Shown here in pieces: positions 34,360-43,800 of a stretch of DNA of 64,000 nucleotides. The first letter of the stretch is position 1; every line of letters starts with the position of its first letter. Location of the stretch: NCBI GenBank assembly GCA_965247075.1, contig CBDFGK010000003.1, positions 1,364,001 through 1,428,000 on the forward strand. The letters are read 5' to 3'. The notes below the pieces were generated by a model. The model saw nothing but the letters and a program-made list of their open reading frames with translations. It ran no database searches and was not told the origin of the DNA. The stretch is from CBDFGK01 sp965247075 (lineage in GTDB: Bacteria; Pseudomonadota; Gammaproteobacteria; Pseudomonadales; Halieaceae). The translations under genes and the position numbers were made by a program.

Positions 34360-36176
34360 CTACTTGCGCCGTTCTCGCAACTGCGCATAAGCTCCGGGTG
34401 AATACGCTCTGCGATTTCCTGTTCTGCAAGCAATCGAGTCGATAATATCGGCTGCGCCGAGGGTGGCATATACCAGCCGTTCTCGCTGCGTATCTTCACG
34501 CGCAGCGGGTTGCGCGGTGAGGCCGGGTTGAGTTGGGGGTTTTTGTATTCGCCCTGCAGTACCGGGCTACCGTCAACATAGACCTGGAAATTACTCTTAG
34601 CCTCATCCCCGAAAAAAACCAGATTGTTCTTGATCATAAAGCTACTGATAACAACGCTGCTGCACTGGCCTTCTCGATAGGGGAAGTCTACCGCGACCCG
34701 GTTGCCATCGACCTCGATTAATAACTGCCCCGCCGACTCCCGGATATCAATATAACCCTGCTGGGATACCAGTTGTTGTGTCGCGGCCTGGTCGTTGCTG
34801 TCGGCACGAAATACAAACCCCATACTGTGCGCACAGAGCATGGGTGAGCGGCGGAATGGGTCTCGTGTGTAAGCGCGCCAATCATCAGTGTCATCGGCCT
34901 GCAAATTATCGACCCGGGTTGCCGATCGAATCCAGGCTTGCATGGAGGCATCCATGGATTGTGCTCGCCGGCTATCCTCCGTCTCGACCGCTGCAGAGTC
35001 AGAGGCTACAACTTGTGATTCGTGTATCAGTTGCTGAACCACGCCCACCCAGTTATTAAAACGCCACTGGCCATCGGCGCTGAGCAGGCTGTATAACTCG
35101 CCGTAATTATTACTACTGTACCAATGCAATTCTCTGGGCGACCGCGGCGCAAATATATCCGTACCATCGAGCTCCGCCGGTGCCGGTATACCCAGTGCGG
35201 CAGTAATGCTGGGGAAGATATCAAATATCATGGTGGGTTCGTCACGCACCTGACCACCTTGCCAGTGTCCCGGCCAGGACATGATCATTGGCGTGCGGAT
35301 GCCGCCCTCCCGGTAGCCAGTCTTTTTTCCCGCGAAGGGAAAGTTGCTGGGATAGACAGCATTGGTGCCGCCGTTGTCACTCACCGCTATTATCATGGTG
35401 TTGTCCCACTGCCTTGTATTCCTCAACTGCGCGAACAGTCGGGCAATATTGGTATCGAGCTGGGCCTTCAGGGCCTGGTACCTGTTGCCGCCGGCACCGC
35501 CAAATTTGTCCACGTACTCTGGGCTGGGTTGCAAGGGGGTGTGCGGCGCGTAGTAAGACATGTAGATAAACCAGGGGTCAGATTCAGACTGCATGACCTG
35601 CAGGGCGTGGTCAGTTAACAAGTCAGTCAAATGCCCCTGGTATTGCCGCAGTTCTCCCTGCTCGTTTTCCAGCCAGGGGTTGCGATAGGTAGGTCTTGCT
35701 CGGGAATAGATACCATCGGTATGGGGTCCCGCCAGGTACAACTGGCTCATAAAACCAAACCAGTGGTCAAAGCCGTTGAATTCAGGGCGCGACTCGCGGT
35801 GTGCATCTCCCGCATGCCATTTGCCGATCATGTGACTGGTATAGCCATGCCTGCCCAGCGCATCCGGCAGTGTTTCCACCTCCGGCGCCAGTCCGCTACC
35901 AACCGGGTGAAAGCCCAGCTTGGCGGGATAGCGGCCGCTTAACAGTGCAATTCTGCTGGGAGTGCAGCTGCTCTCCGCGTAGTGCCGGGTAAAACGTATG
36001 CCTTCGCGGGCGAGTTGATCCAGCGTGGGAGTGGGAGAATCGGAACCGTTGTTGATGGCCAGGTCGTTGTAGCCAAAATCATCCAGTACGATCAGCAGGA
36101 TATTGGGACGCTCTTCCCTGGCGTCACAGCCGGCCAGTACTACAAGCAACAATAACCAGCCGAGCTTCTCAAGCAT
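34356..36176 (-). CDS. Cys-type arylsulfatase lipoprotein
   Basis: The 606-residue protein has a lipoprotein signal (MLEKLGWLLLLVVLAGC, Cys 17). The sulfatase fold shows ILLIVLDDFGYNDLA for metal binding and CTPSR at 71-75, whose Cys is converted to formylglycine by a maturation enzyme. MIGKWHAG and DNGGTN add further active-site residues. It hydrolyses sulfate esters at the periplasmic side of the envelope. The C-terminal 200 residues are a less conserved domain. Such genes are frequent in marine bacteria that use sulfated polysaccharides, but no glycoside hydrolase lies beside it. Confidence 0.93.
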   Translation of the reverse strand: MLEKLGWLLLLVVLAGCDAREERPNILLIVLDDFGYNDLAINNGSDSPTPTLDQLAREGIRFTRHYAESSCTPSRIALLSGRYPAKLGFHPVGSGLAPEVETLPDALGRHGYTSHMIGKWHAGDAHRESRPEFNGFDHWFGFMSQLYLAGPHTDGIYSRARPTYRNPWLENEQGELRQYQGHLTDLLTDHALQVMQSESDPWFIYMSYYAPHTPLQPSPEYVDKFGGAGGNRYQALKAQLDTNIARLFAQLRNTRQWDNTMIIAVSDNGGTNAVYPSNFPFAGKKTGYREGGIRTPMIMSWPGHWQGGQVRDEPTMIFDIFPSITAALGIPAPAELDGTDIFAPRSPRELHWYSSNNYGELYSLLSADGQWRFNNWVGVVQQLIHESQVVASDSAAVETEDSRRAQSMDASMQAWIRSATRVDNLQADDTDDWRAYTRDPFRRSPMLCAHSMGFVFRADSNDQAATQQLVSQQGYIDIRESAGQLLIEVDGNRVAVDFPYREGQCSSVVISSFMIKNNLVFFGDEAKSNFQVYVDGSPVLQGEYKNPQLNPASPRNPLRVKIRSENGWYMPPSAQPILSTRLLAEQEIAERIHPELMRSCENGASS

Positions 36177-36210
36177 CTAACATTCACCGTGCTTTGGTTT
36201 TGCCATGATG

Positions 36211-36287
36211 TGGCGCCCTGTGCAGGAGTCGAACCTGCGACCCCCAGAATCGGAATCTGGTACTCTGTCCAGCTGAGCTAACAGGGC
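36211..36287 (-). tRNA. tRNA-Arg (anticodon CCG), CCA encoded
   Basis: Read on the minus strand, the 77 bases fold as a standard cloverleaf. The acceptor is GCCCTGT/ACAGGGC, the D arm GCTC-GAGT, the anticodon stem CCAGA/TCTGG with loop TTCCGAT (anticodon CCG), and the T arm GCAGG-TTCGACT-CCTGC. The discriminator is G, followed by encoded CCA. It decodes CGG arginine codons. It lies 34 bases upstream of the sulfatase start on the same strand. Confidence 0.95.
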
Positions 36288-36551
36288 GTGGCGCGAATTA
36301 TACCTGTGAAAATGGATCAGTCCAGCTAATTTGAGAGGGAATGAAAGGCCGAATTTATTCGCTCAATAGCGGCACCTCCCTGACAGTTGGCGGATTGAAA
36401 TCCGTATATGGTCTCCTCCCCTTTTGCAAGGCATAGGGTCTGGATAACAGGGATAGGTTGCGGCCGTATATCCGGCCTGTCTACGAAGCATTTGCTGCTG
36501 GCCTTGATGAACCTGCGCACATAACGTCCCTATTGCCCTCGCAACCAGCGA

Positions 36552-37228
36552 TTGAAGTACCACATCCAGACTTCCGGCAGATCCCTGCATGCGCAGGAAA
36601 TGCAGTTCAATGACATTCGTACCACCCTGCAAGCCTTGCTTGCGATTAACGACAACTGTAACAGCCTGCATACCAACGCCTACGATGAAGCGATTACGAC
36701 ACCGAGTGAAGAATCCGTGCGCCGTGCGCTGGCGATCCAGTTGATTATCAATCAGGAATTCGGGCAGGCGAAAACGGAGAATCCCAGGCAGGGTTCCTTC
36801 ATCTTCAATGAATTGACCGACCTGGTGGAATTTGAACGCATCTCCTTCACCGGGGAGGCGTGCTGGGTGCGATGGAAACAGGCTACCATAGAGGCAAGAT
36901 TCAGGAAGAGTCGATGAAGTATGAAACCTTGAAACATGATGGCAGATTGCCCTTGATTGGTGTGAATACCTTCCAGGCTGAGTCTCCCCCTCAGGAGACG
37001 ACCATTGCGCTTTCCCGTTCCACGGAACAGGAAAAACAAGGTCAGATTCAACGCCTGCACGACTTTCAGACGCAGCATGCTGACGCTGCCCGTGATGCGC
37101 TTGAGCAATTGAAAGCAGCCGTCAATGAAGGAGGTAATGGTTTTGGTGCGCTGATGAATGCGGTGCGCTACTGCTCACTGGGGCAGATTACTGATGCGTT
37201 TTTTGAAGTTGGTGGCCAGTATCGTAGA
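36552..37228 (+). pseudogene. C-terminal relic of an IcmF-type acyl-CoA mutase
   Basis: The sequence starts in the middle of the mutase substrate-binding domain (LKYHIQTSGRSLHAQEMQFN, NSLHTNAYDEAITTPSEESV) and continues to QGSFIFNELTDLVE. After a frameshift it reads LGAMETGYHRGKIQEESMKY, GVNTF and CSLGQITDAFFEVGGQYRR. These match the C-terminal part of isobutyryl-CoA mutase fused (IcmF) or methylmalonyl-CoA mutase large subunits. The N-terminal two thirds are gone. The cofactor-binding domain, G-protein domain and catalytic centre are therefore absent. The end runs in frame into an unrelated membrane-protein fragment. Confidence 0.82.
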
Positions 37229-37706
37229 GAATCCCTGCTGGTCGATGTACTGGCTGGTTTGTTACTGCTTGACCCGAGCGCACTGATTCCCAATTTTTCC
37301 GCCCTGATGCTGGATGTAATGCTGGACAAGACCATCGCCCGGGTCATCATCGTCTGTGGATTGATGGGTAGCCTGACCACCCTGCTAATGCGGACGGGCG
37401 CGGCTACCGCCTTTAGCAGTCTGCTGGCAAGGCGCGCTATCTCGGGTCCCATCGCGCTGGTTTACACTTGGCTCTTAACCTGCTGATTTTTATCGGCGAT
37501 TACCTCAAGGCTCTGGCTGTTGGTACCCATCTCCATCTCGGCGGTGTTTTTTGCCGGGGTGCTGGAAGCATCGGATCTGGCGGCAAAGGGGAGGGAATGC
37601 ATCTCTTCATCCAGTCAATTCCCTACATGCTCTATCCTGGATGGCGGTGCTGATGATGCCATTGGTGGCCACCCTGGTAGCAGTGGGCTTGACTCTCTTG
37701 GCGTAA
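37229..37706 (+). pseudogene. Relic of an NhaC-type Na+/H+ antiporter
   Basis: In the same frame as the mutase tail, residues read VIIVCGLMGSLTTLLMRTGA and SSLLARRAISGPIALVYTWL. Then in successive other frames come FIGDYLKALAVGT, VPISISAVFFAGVLEAS, MHLFIQSIPYMLYP and WMAVLMMPLVATLVAVGL to the TAA at 37704. The order and wording, including the Asp of -IDDYLNALAVGT-, are those of NhaC-family transporters. Several frameshifts show it is dead. Confidence 0.7.
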
Positions 37707-37720
37707 GTGTTAATGGCAAC

Positions 37721-40700
37721 CTACGCCGCCGCCGAATAAATACTCCGCCCGTGTCCATAATAAACATCGTACACATGCTGGAACACAGCGGAGGTCTTCT
37801 GCGCGAAGAGTTCTGATGTGAAAGCTGGTGGCAAATTTTTATCCAGCAGCTTTTCGATGGTGACGCGCACTGCGGCGCGTGCCTGCTGACGCTTGCGCCA
37901 ATCCAGCACCAGTTTCTCTGTCTTGAGTCTGCTCAGCAGATCCCGGGCAATGGATTTCACCTTGTCCCTGTCCGCCTCGCTCATTTCTATATGTGGCTTG
38001 GTCAGGAGATCAAAGATGGCCAACTCCTCTTCGCTCAACTGCTCGCTCACGCCGCGTTGCTCTTCTTCACCTAGACTCTTGGCGAACACACACAACTGCT
38101 GAAAGAACTGCTCGGCATTCAGGCTGCCCGCGTTGTAGGCGTTAATCATTGCCTGGAATTTTTCCATATAATCCATGCGGGTTCGGTTGAACCGCACCAT
38201 CGCCATAAGTTTTTGCGCCACCGCCCCTTTGAGTTTTTCATTCAACGTGCGTTTGCGGCTTGTCTTGAATTTCTTTGCCAGCTCCTCAAAATCCATACTG
38301 CTCAGGTCAAGGGACTTCCCGCCACCATAAAGTGCGCCTTCTTCACGAATGACATACCCCTCCGTGGCAATGGACTGGTCGAGCAGGTCCTCCACATCCC
38401 CCATCACCTGTGATATGTCCGCCTCGGGAACCAGCGCGCGAATTTTCCTGGCGATGACCTGAACCGGCGTGATCCCGGCAGCAAATTCCCGCGCCGCCGG
38501 GTCAGGCAACACCGCCTTGTAAAGTCGCTTCACCTGGTTGGCAAGGTCAAGGTAACGGCGCCGGGTATCCTCCGCAGTTATCAGTGCCTCCACGGCGTCA
38601 TCCAGCAGACTGACACGGTCAAAACCCGCGGCGGCTTGAATGGCAGTTAAATCAACACCGCACTTGCGGCACAAATCCTGAGTCTCTTTCTGCGCCAGGC
38701 GTAACGCTGCCACCAGCGCGCTTTTATCCTCCACCGGACTGTTATCGTCGCTACCGCCGCCGCCATAGATCGCCAGTGCCTTCTCCAGATTGCGGAAGAC
38801 CCCGACATAATCCAGAATCAATCCGCTCACCTTGCCGGGATAGACCCGGTTGGCGCGGGCGATGGTCTGCATCAGGGTGTGGTTGCGCATCGGTTTGTCG
38901 AGGTAGAGCGTCGAGCAACTGGGTACATCAAAGCCGGTCATCCACATGGCGCAGACAAAGACCAGACGAAAGGGGTCATCCGGGGTTTTGAATTTCGTAT
39001 CCAGGTTTTCATTCACCATGCGTCTGCGGTGCGGACGAATATCCAGTCCCTTGTCCTTCATTTCCGCTATTTCGTTCTGTCCCTGAGAAACCACCACCGC
39101 CATATCCGTCTCTTTCATCCAGTCAATGCGCTGTTGCAGATGGGCTTTTGTGTCACCCTTCGCCGCATCGCATTCCGCGCGCAAACTGTCGATCATGGCG
39201 GACCAATGCTGACGCACCTTGTCATACATGCGCAGCGCCGTTGCCTTGTCAATGCAGATCATCATCGCCTTGCCCGGGAAGCCGCGTCCCGTGAAATGCG
39301 TTACCACATCCTTTGCCACCGCTTCCAGCCGCTTGTCCCGGGTAATCAGGTGGTATTCCCTGGCGAAGACCCGCTCCAGTTTTTTCTCCTGCGCCTCATC
39401 AAGTTCTGCATCTTCCAGCAGACGCTCCATGTCCTCGTTGAGGTTTTCGTTGTTCAGTTGCAACTCGGGGATACGGTTCTCGTAATAAAGCGGCACCGTG
39501 GCGCCGTCCAGCACCGACTGTTGAAAGCCATAGACGCTGATGTAATCGCCGAACACCTGTTTGGTCTTCTCTTCGCCCTGAATCAGTGGCGTGCCGGTAA
39601 AAGCCAGGAAGGCGGCATTGGGCAGCGCCGCGCGCATGTTCAGTGCCAGGGTGTCATATTGGCTGCGGTGCGCCTCATCGGTGATGACGATGATGTCGTC
39701 GCGAGCGGACAGCACCTCTGTCTCGCGGAACTTGTGAATCAGGGTGAAGATGTAGCGATGGTCTTTCCCGAGTAACTGCCGCAAATGGTCTCCACTTTCG
39801 GCTTGCGTATGGCTTTCGGTCACCACTCCCGCCGAGACAAAGTTCCTGTAGATCTGCCCGTCCAGCTCCTGCCGGTCGGTGACGATGACGAAACTCCAGT
39901 TGCCCGGCAGTTTGCGCAGCACCTTTTGCGCGAAGAAAATCATGGACACGCTCTTGCCGCTGCCCTGCGTATGCCAAAAGACCCCCAGCTTGCCGTCACG
40001 CCGACGGCTGTCGGCCAGGGCTTCCAGTGAATTGTTAACCCCGAGATACTGGTGGTTTTTGGCGATCAGTTTGATCAGTCCGCCGGGCGCTTTCTGAAAC
40101 AGAGTGAAGTTCTCTACCAGATCCAACAGCCGCTCTGGATCACAGACACCGCGCAACATCGTGTCCAGCGACACCCGCCCCGACTCATCCTCGCTGTCCA
40201 CCTTCTTCCATTCCGCCAGATGCTCCCAGCCCGCGGTCATGCTGCCCACCCGGCTCTGGCTGCCGTTGGACAGGATGACCAGCGCATTTGCCCAGAACAG
40301 TTGCGGGATGGTGTCTTTATAGTCCCGCAGGTTGTTATCGTAGGCGGCTTTTAGGCGGATGTGTACGGCTTTCAGTTCAATAAACACCAGGGGCAAGCCG
40401 TTGATAAAACCTATCAAGTCGGGTCGACGAGTGTGCATTTCTCCCGTTATCGAGAATTGCGAGCAGACCAGAAAATTGTTATTGGTGGGATTCTCCCAAT
40501 CTATCACCCGTACTATTTCCGGGATTTCCTCGTTGCTTTCAGGGTCAATCACAGTGGTGCGCACACCGTTTTTCAGCCAGTGATAGATTTCTTGATTGGC
40601 GGCAACCATGCTCATGCTGGAACGGTCGCGGGTCAATTCATCAACGGCCTGCTCAATGGCTTCGGGCGGTGCATCCGGGTTCAGCCGCACCAGTACCGGA

Positions 40701-40867
40701 CGCAAGCGAGTGGTGAGGATGACTTCGCTTTCGGTTTCGCGTCCCAGGCTACTGGTGGCACCAGAAAACTCATTGGCGGCCTTGACCGTTTCCCATCCCA
40801 ACTCCGCCAGCAACTTGATAGCAGGTTGCTCAACCAGTGCGTCCTCGGTGTAACCGGCTGGGGTCAT
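37721..40867 (-). CDS. hsdR: Type I restriction enzyme, R (motor/nuclease) subunit
   Basis: HsdR cuts DNA far from the recognition site after ATP-driven translocation. The 1048 residues include an N-terminal PD-(D/E)xK nuclease region (RPDLIGFINGLPLVFIELKA). Next come the two RecA-like motor domains, with Walker A TQGSGKS, DEAHRSQYD and FTGTPLI. A C-terminal helical part binds HsdM/HsdS. I chose the ATG at 40867, seven bases after GGAGAG, rather than one five codons upstream. The start overlaps the stop of a 29-codon frame (ATGA), which links it to hsdS. Confidence 0.95.
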   Translation of the reverse strand: MTPAGYTEDALVEQPAIKLLAELGWETVKAANEFSGATSSLGRETESEVILTTRLRPVLVRLNPDAPPEAIEQAVDELTRDRSSMSMVAANQEIYHWLKNGVRTTVIDPESNEEIPEIVRVIDWENPTNNNFLVCSQFSITGEMHTRRPDLIGFINGLPLVFIELKAVHIRLKAAYDNNLRDYKDTIPQLFWANALVILSNGSQSRVGSMTAGWEHLAEWKKVDSEDESGRVSLDTMLRGVCDPERLLDLVENFTLFQKAPGGLIKLIAKNHQYLGVNNSLEALADSRRRDGKLGVFWHTQGSGKSVSMIFFAQKVLRKLPGNWSFVIVTDRQELDGQIYRNFVSAGVVTESHTQAESGDHLRQLLGKDHRYIFTLIHKFRETEVLSARDDIIVITDEAHRSQYDTLALNMRAALPNAAFLAFTGTPLIQGEEKTKQVFGDYISVYGFQQSVLDGATVPLYYENRIPELQLNNENLNEDMERLLEDAELDEAQEKKLERVFAREYHLITRDKRLEAVAKDVVTHFTGRGFPGKAMMICIDKATALRMYDKVRQHWSAMIDSLRAECDAAKGDTKAHLQQRIDWMKETDMAVVVSQGQNEIAEMKDKGLDIRPHRRRMVNENLDTKFKTPDDPFRLVFVCAMWMTGFDVPSCSTLYLDKPMRNHTLMQTIARANRVYPGKVSGLILDYVGVFRNLEKALAIYGGGGSDDNSPVEDKSALVAALRLAQKETQDLCRKCGVDLTAIQAAAGFDRVSLLDDAVEALITAEDTRRRYLDLANQVKRLYKAVLPDPAAREFAAGITPVQVIARKIRALVPEADISQVMGDVEDLLDQSIATEGYVIREEGALYGGGKSLDLSSMDFEELAKKFKTSRKRTLNEKLKGAVAQKLMAMVRFNRTRMDYMEKFQAMINAYNAGSLNAEQFFQQLCVFAKSLGEEEQRGVSEQLSEEELAIFDLLTKPHIEMSEADRDKVKSIARDLLSRLKTEKLVLDWRKRQQARAAVRVTIEKLLDKNLPPAFTSELFAQKTSAVFQHVYDVYYGHGRSIYSAAA

Positions 40868-40953
40868 GAGTATTCTCTCCATGCGCGAAGACCGGAGAAC
40901 AACCCGGAAATTACCCGGAAGTCCCGTGCCTCCGAGTTGATATTAAGATTCAC
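40864..40953 (-). CDS. 29-residue ORF bridging hsdS and hsdR
   Basis: A GTG overlaps the hsdS stop (GTGA) and is preceded by GAGGAGG with seven-base spacing, a very strong ribosome site embedded in the last hsdS codons. The frame runs for 29 codons and ends exactly at the hsdR start (ATGA overlap). The peptide begins VNLNINSEARDFRVI and contains SGLFSGLRAW. I do not recognise it. It could be a short functional peptide or a coupling leader that sets the hsdR:hsdS ratio. The signals are good; conservation is untested. Confidence 0.45.
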   Translation of the reverse strand: MNLNINSEARDFRVISGLFSGLRAWREYS

Positions 40954-42188
40954 GCGACGGCCTCCTCGGGAATGGCAATGTCCAGTGCCGACACATCTAT
41001 TTCACCGGAGATGAGTTTGGGGAGAAGCAGGTCGCGGGTTTGGCGGAGGGTGGTGTTTTTCTTCGTCAGCGCGTCTATTTCATTGTGGATTGGACCAAGA
41101 TGAAAAGTTGCATCAGACATAGCTGATGTAGGTGGGAAAATCAACTCAATGCCTTGCATATCAGATTTCGTGACAGAAGCAAATATTGATCCGTTGCCCA
41201 TCGTGTCAACTTCAGTAAAACGGTTGCGTAACTGTTCCCAAAGAAGAAATTGATACCCTTCTTTATGCCTAATAGCAGATATACCTCTACCAATAACTAT
41301 TTTCTTGTCTGCAATATTCATTCGCCCAACAGGGGCACGAACGCTGAAGAGAATATCTCCAGCCTCTGCAATGCGCCCTTCAATGGTGCAATACAATCGA
41401 TCCGAAGGGAACCTGTCTCCAAAGTTTGTTACTCCTTGGTGGAATGGCAGGCCGATTCCATCATTGTTGTAAAACTCAGATTTCGGCGACTGACCCATGA
41501 TTAGATAACAGGATTCGCCAAGATTCGTCACCTCCCAGCCAGCGGGGATCTTGCCGAGAGGGGAATCAACGAAGCGGGTGTTTTGGTGTCCAGGGAAACG
41601 GAATTTGACAAACCATTCGCGGTAGAAATTTTGCGCCATCTCTTCCAGAATCTTGATACGTCGCAGGTTGTTTTCAATCAGGTCATCGTAGGTGGATAGG
41701 ACGGTAGCTATTTTGTGTTGCGTGAGGAGCGGTGGGATTGGCATATGAAAAGATGTCAGAATTTGTGCGTTTGCATTCGGCTGGGCTGATCCACCCCAAT
41801 TCCCCTTAATAAAATCTTTGTACATTTCCGACTCTATAATATAACCAACGTATCTAGAATTAACGCTTTCAATGAGTTGGAGCCGCACAAGATATGATGC
41901 GAAAACTGATTCTGGATTTGCTTTGATATACTTTGCGTAACCTGCGGTAGCTCCTGTGCGTGCGATTACGATATCACCTTGTATGAGTAGATATTTATCT
42001 TTCTTATTTGAATCAATCTCGCAATGCGGAACAGTTTCCCAATCAATGGCTTCTGAAACAATATCGGTGATTCGTAAAAACTTTGGCCCTATAGATTTTT
42101 CCATGGCACTCGCTGTGTAACCGTACTGCACATTTTTACAGATATCACGAAGTAATTTCATTGCCCAAGTAGTGTGCGTATCCATCAT
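40950..42188 (-). CDS. hsdS: Type I restriction-modification specificity subunit
   Basis: The 412-residue HsdS has two target-recognition domains, each followed by a helical spacer. The central conserved helix begins PIPPLLTQHKIATVLSTYDDL, and the C-terminal one is NEIDALTKKNTTLRQTRDLLLPKLISGEI. The two recognition domains define a bipartite DNA target that cannot be read from sequence. The TRD parts are visibly more AT-rich than hsdM, usual for exchangeable recognition modules. The start overlaps the hsdM stop by 4 bases. Confidence 0.93.
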   Translation of the reverse strand: MMDTHTTWAMKLLRDICKNVQYGYTASAMEKSIGPKFLRITDIVSEAIDWETVPHCEIDSNKKDKYLLIQGDIVIARTGATAGYAKYIKANPESVFASYLVRLQLIESVNSRYVGYIIESEMYKDFIKGNWGGSAQPNANAQILTSFHMPIPPLLTQHKIATVLSTYDDLIENNLRRIKILEEMAQNFYREWFVKFRFPGHQNTRFVDSPLGKIPAGWEVTNLGESCYLIMGQSPKSEFYNNDGIGLPFHQGVTNFGDRFPSDRLYCTIEGRIAEAGDILFSVRAPVGRMNIADKKIVIGRGISAIRHKEGYQFLLWEQLRNRFTEVDTMGNGSIFASVTKSDMQGIELIFPPTSAMSDATFHLGPIHNEIDALTKKNTTLRQTRDLLLPKLISGEIDVSALDIAIPEEAVA

Positions 42189-43732
42189 CCCTCCTCCAAC
42201 AACTGCGTCACATTCTCGGCAATCCGGGATTCTAACTCTCGTGCTTCGGCGTTCAGCGTTTCCAATTCTTCGTTCTGCGTCATCAGCCGTTCCTTGAAGT
42301 CAAAGTCATCCTCGGCAGGTGTCGCCATGCCTACATACCTGCCGGGGTTGAGGCTCCAGCCTTGGGCCTGAATTTCTACGATGGTTGCTACCTTGCACAG
42401 ACCGGCTACATCGGTGTATTTGCGGTCGGGGAAGTGGGTGGACATCAGGTCGGTGCTGTCATGGAGGTTCTCAATTGACTCGCCCCTATAGAGGCGGGCG
42501 ATATTGGCGAGAAACTCAATCTGCGCCGGCGTCCAGTCGCGGTGGGCGCGGTCAATTTGATGATAGATGTGGCGGGCATCTATGAACAGCACGCTCTCGG
42601 CGCGCGGTGTTTGCTCCTTGCCGCGGTCAAAGAACCAGAGGGTGCAGGGCAGGGTCACGGTGTAGAAGAAGTTGGGACCGACGGACACCATCACATCCAG
42701 GGCGTGGGCTTTGATGAGGCGCTGGCGGATGTCTAATTCCGAACTGCGGGCATCTGAGGCGGAGTTCGCCATGACGAAACCTGCTCTGCCTGTGTCGGCA
42801 AGCGCGCTGTAGAAGAGTTGAATCCAGAGGTAGTTGGCGTTGTCGGTGCGGGGCAGGGCGAAGGGGAAGCGCGGGTCGTCCTTGAGCCGCTCCTTGTCCA
42901 CCTTGTTCACATTGAAAGGAGGATTCGCCATGACAAAGTTGAATTTGCCGGTGGAGCGGTGCAGGTCTTCGTAGTAGGCGTTGCCCTGGCGAATGTCGCC
43001 GGCAAGACCGTGGACGGCAAGGTTCATCTTGCCCAGGCGTACTGTTTCGGCGACCTTCTCCTGACCATAGACGCTTAACTCGGCACCGGGGTTTTTCTGG
43101 TGTTCCGCTACGAAGCGGGCGCTCTGCACAAACATGCCGCCGGAGCCGCAGGCCGGGTCAAAGATGCGCCCGTGGTAAGGCTCGATGATGCCGACGATGA
43201 GTTTGACGATGGGGGTGGGCGTGAAGAACTCGCCGCCTTTTTGTCCCTCGCTCATGGCGAAATGACCCAGGAAGTATTCGTAAATCTTGCCGAAGGCGTC
43301 CCCCTCAATATCCATGGGGACGGAGTTCATGGTCTTGAGCAGCTCCTTGAGCAGGGTGTTCTCAAAACGGTTGTAGGTCTTGGGCAGCACATCCTTGAGG
43401 TCGGGGTTGTCGGCTTCAATGGCGCGCATGGCGTTGTTGATGGCGGCGCCGATGTTGGCGCCTTCCGGCAACTGAATCAGTGCCGAGAAACGCGCCGCCT
43501 CGGGGATATAGAGGACGCCCTTGGCATGATAGTCTGCGGGACCGATCTTGCGCCGCCTGCTGCCGCCACCCGCGAGCTGCGCCGCCATCGTCTGGAACCT
43601 GTGGTCGGCGTAGCGCAGAAAGACCAGACCCAGCACCGGCGTGGAATATTCCGAAGACTTGAGTTTGGAATTCGCCCGTAATTTGTCCGCGGCTTCCCAA
43701 AGTCGTGCTTCTATGTTGTTGGTTCTGTTCAT
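42185..43732 (-). CDS. hsdM: Type I restriction-modification methyltransferase subunit
   Basis: The 515-residue N6-adenine methyltransferase has an N-terminal helical HsdM_N domain (FLRYADHRFQ), the SAM motif FDPACGSGGMF and the catalytic NPPFN in VMANPPFNVNKVD. It modifies adenines in the target set by HsdS and forms the M2S core. It is the first gene of the hsd operon, and hsdS follows with an ATGA overlap. Confidence 0.95.
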   Translation of the reverse strand: MNRTNNIEARLWEAADKLRANSKLKSSEYSTPVLGLVFLRYADHRFQTMAAQLAGGGSRRRKIGPADYHAKGVLYIPEAARFSALIQLPEGANIGAAINNAMRAIEADNPDLKDVLPKTYNRFENTLLKELLKTMNSVPMDIEGDAFGKIYEYFLGHFAMSEGQKGGEFFTPTPIVKLIVGIIEPYHGRIFDPACGSGGMFVQSARFVAEHQKNPGAELSVYGQEKVAETVRLGKMNLAVHGLAGDIRQGNAYYEDLHRSTGKFNFVMANPPFNVNKVDKERLKDDPRFPFALPRTDNANYLWIQLFYSALADTGRAGFVMANSASDARSSELDIRQRLIKAHALDVMVSVGPNFFYTVTLPCTLWFFDRGKEQTPRAESVLFIDARHIYHQIDRAHRDWTPAQIEFLANIARLYRGESIENLHDSTDLMSTHFPDRKYTDVAGLCKVATIVEIQAQGWSLNPGRYVGMATPAEDDFDFKERLMTQNEELETLNAEARELESRIAENVTQLLEEG

Positions 43733-43800
43733 GAGGGCGTAGTTTTTTGGTGTTGTTGTGTAATGCCTGAAATGAAAAGTACCCGTTGAGGGAGCCTGCT

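Noticed and set aside
36211..36287. tRNA-Arg as attachment site for the adjacent restriction island
   Set aside because: The tRNA 3' end faces the sulfatase gene, not the hsd genes. I found no direct repeat of the tRNA end and no integrase gene near it.
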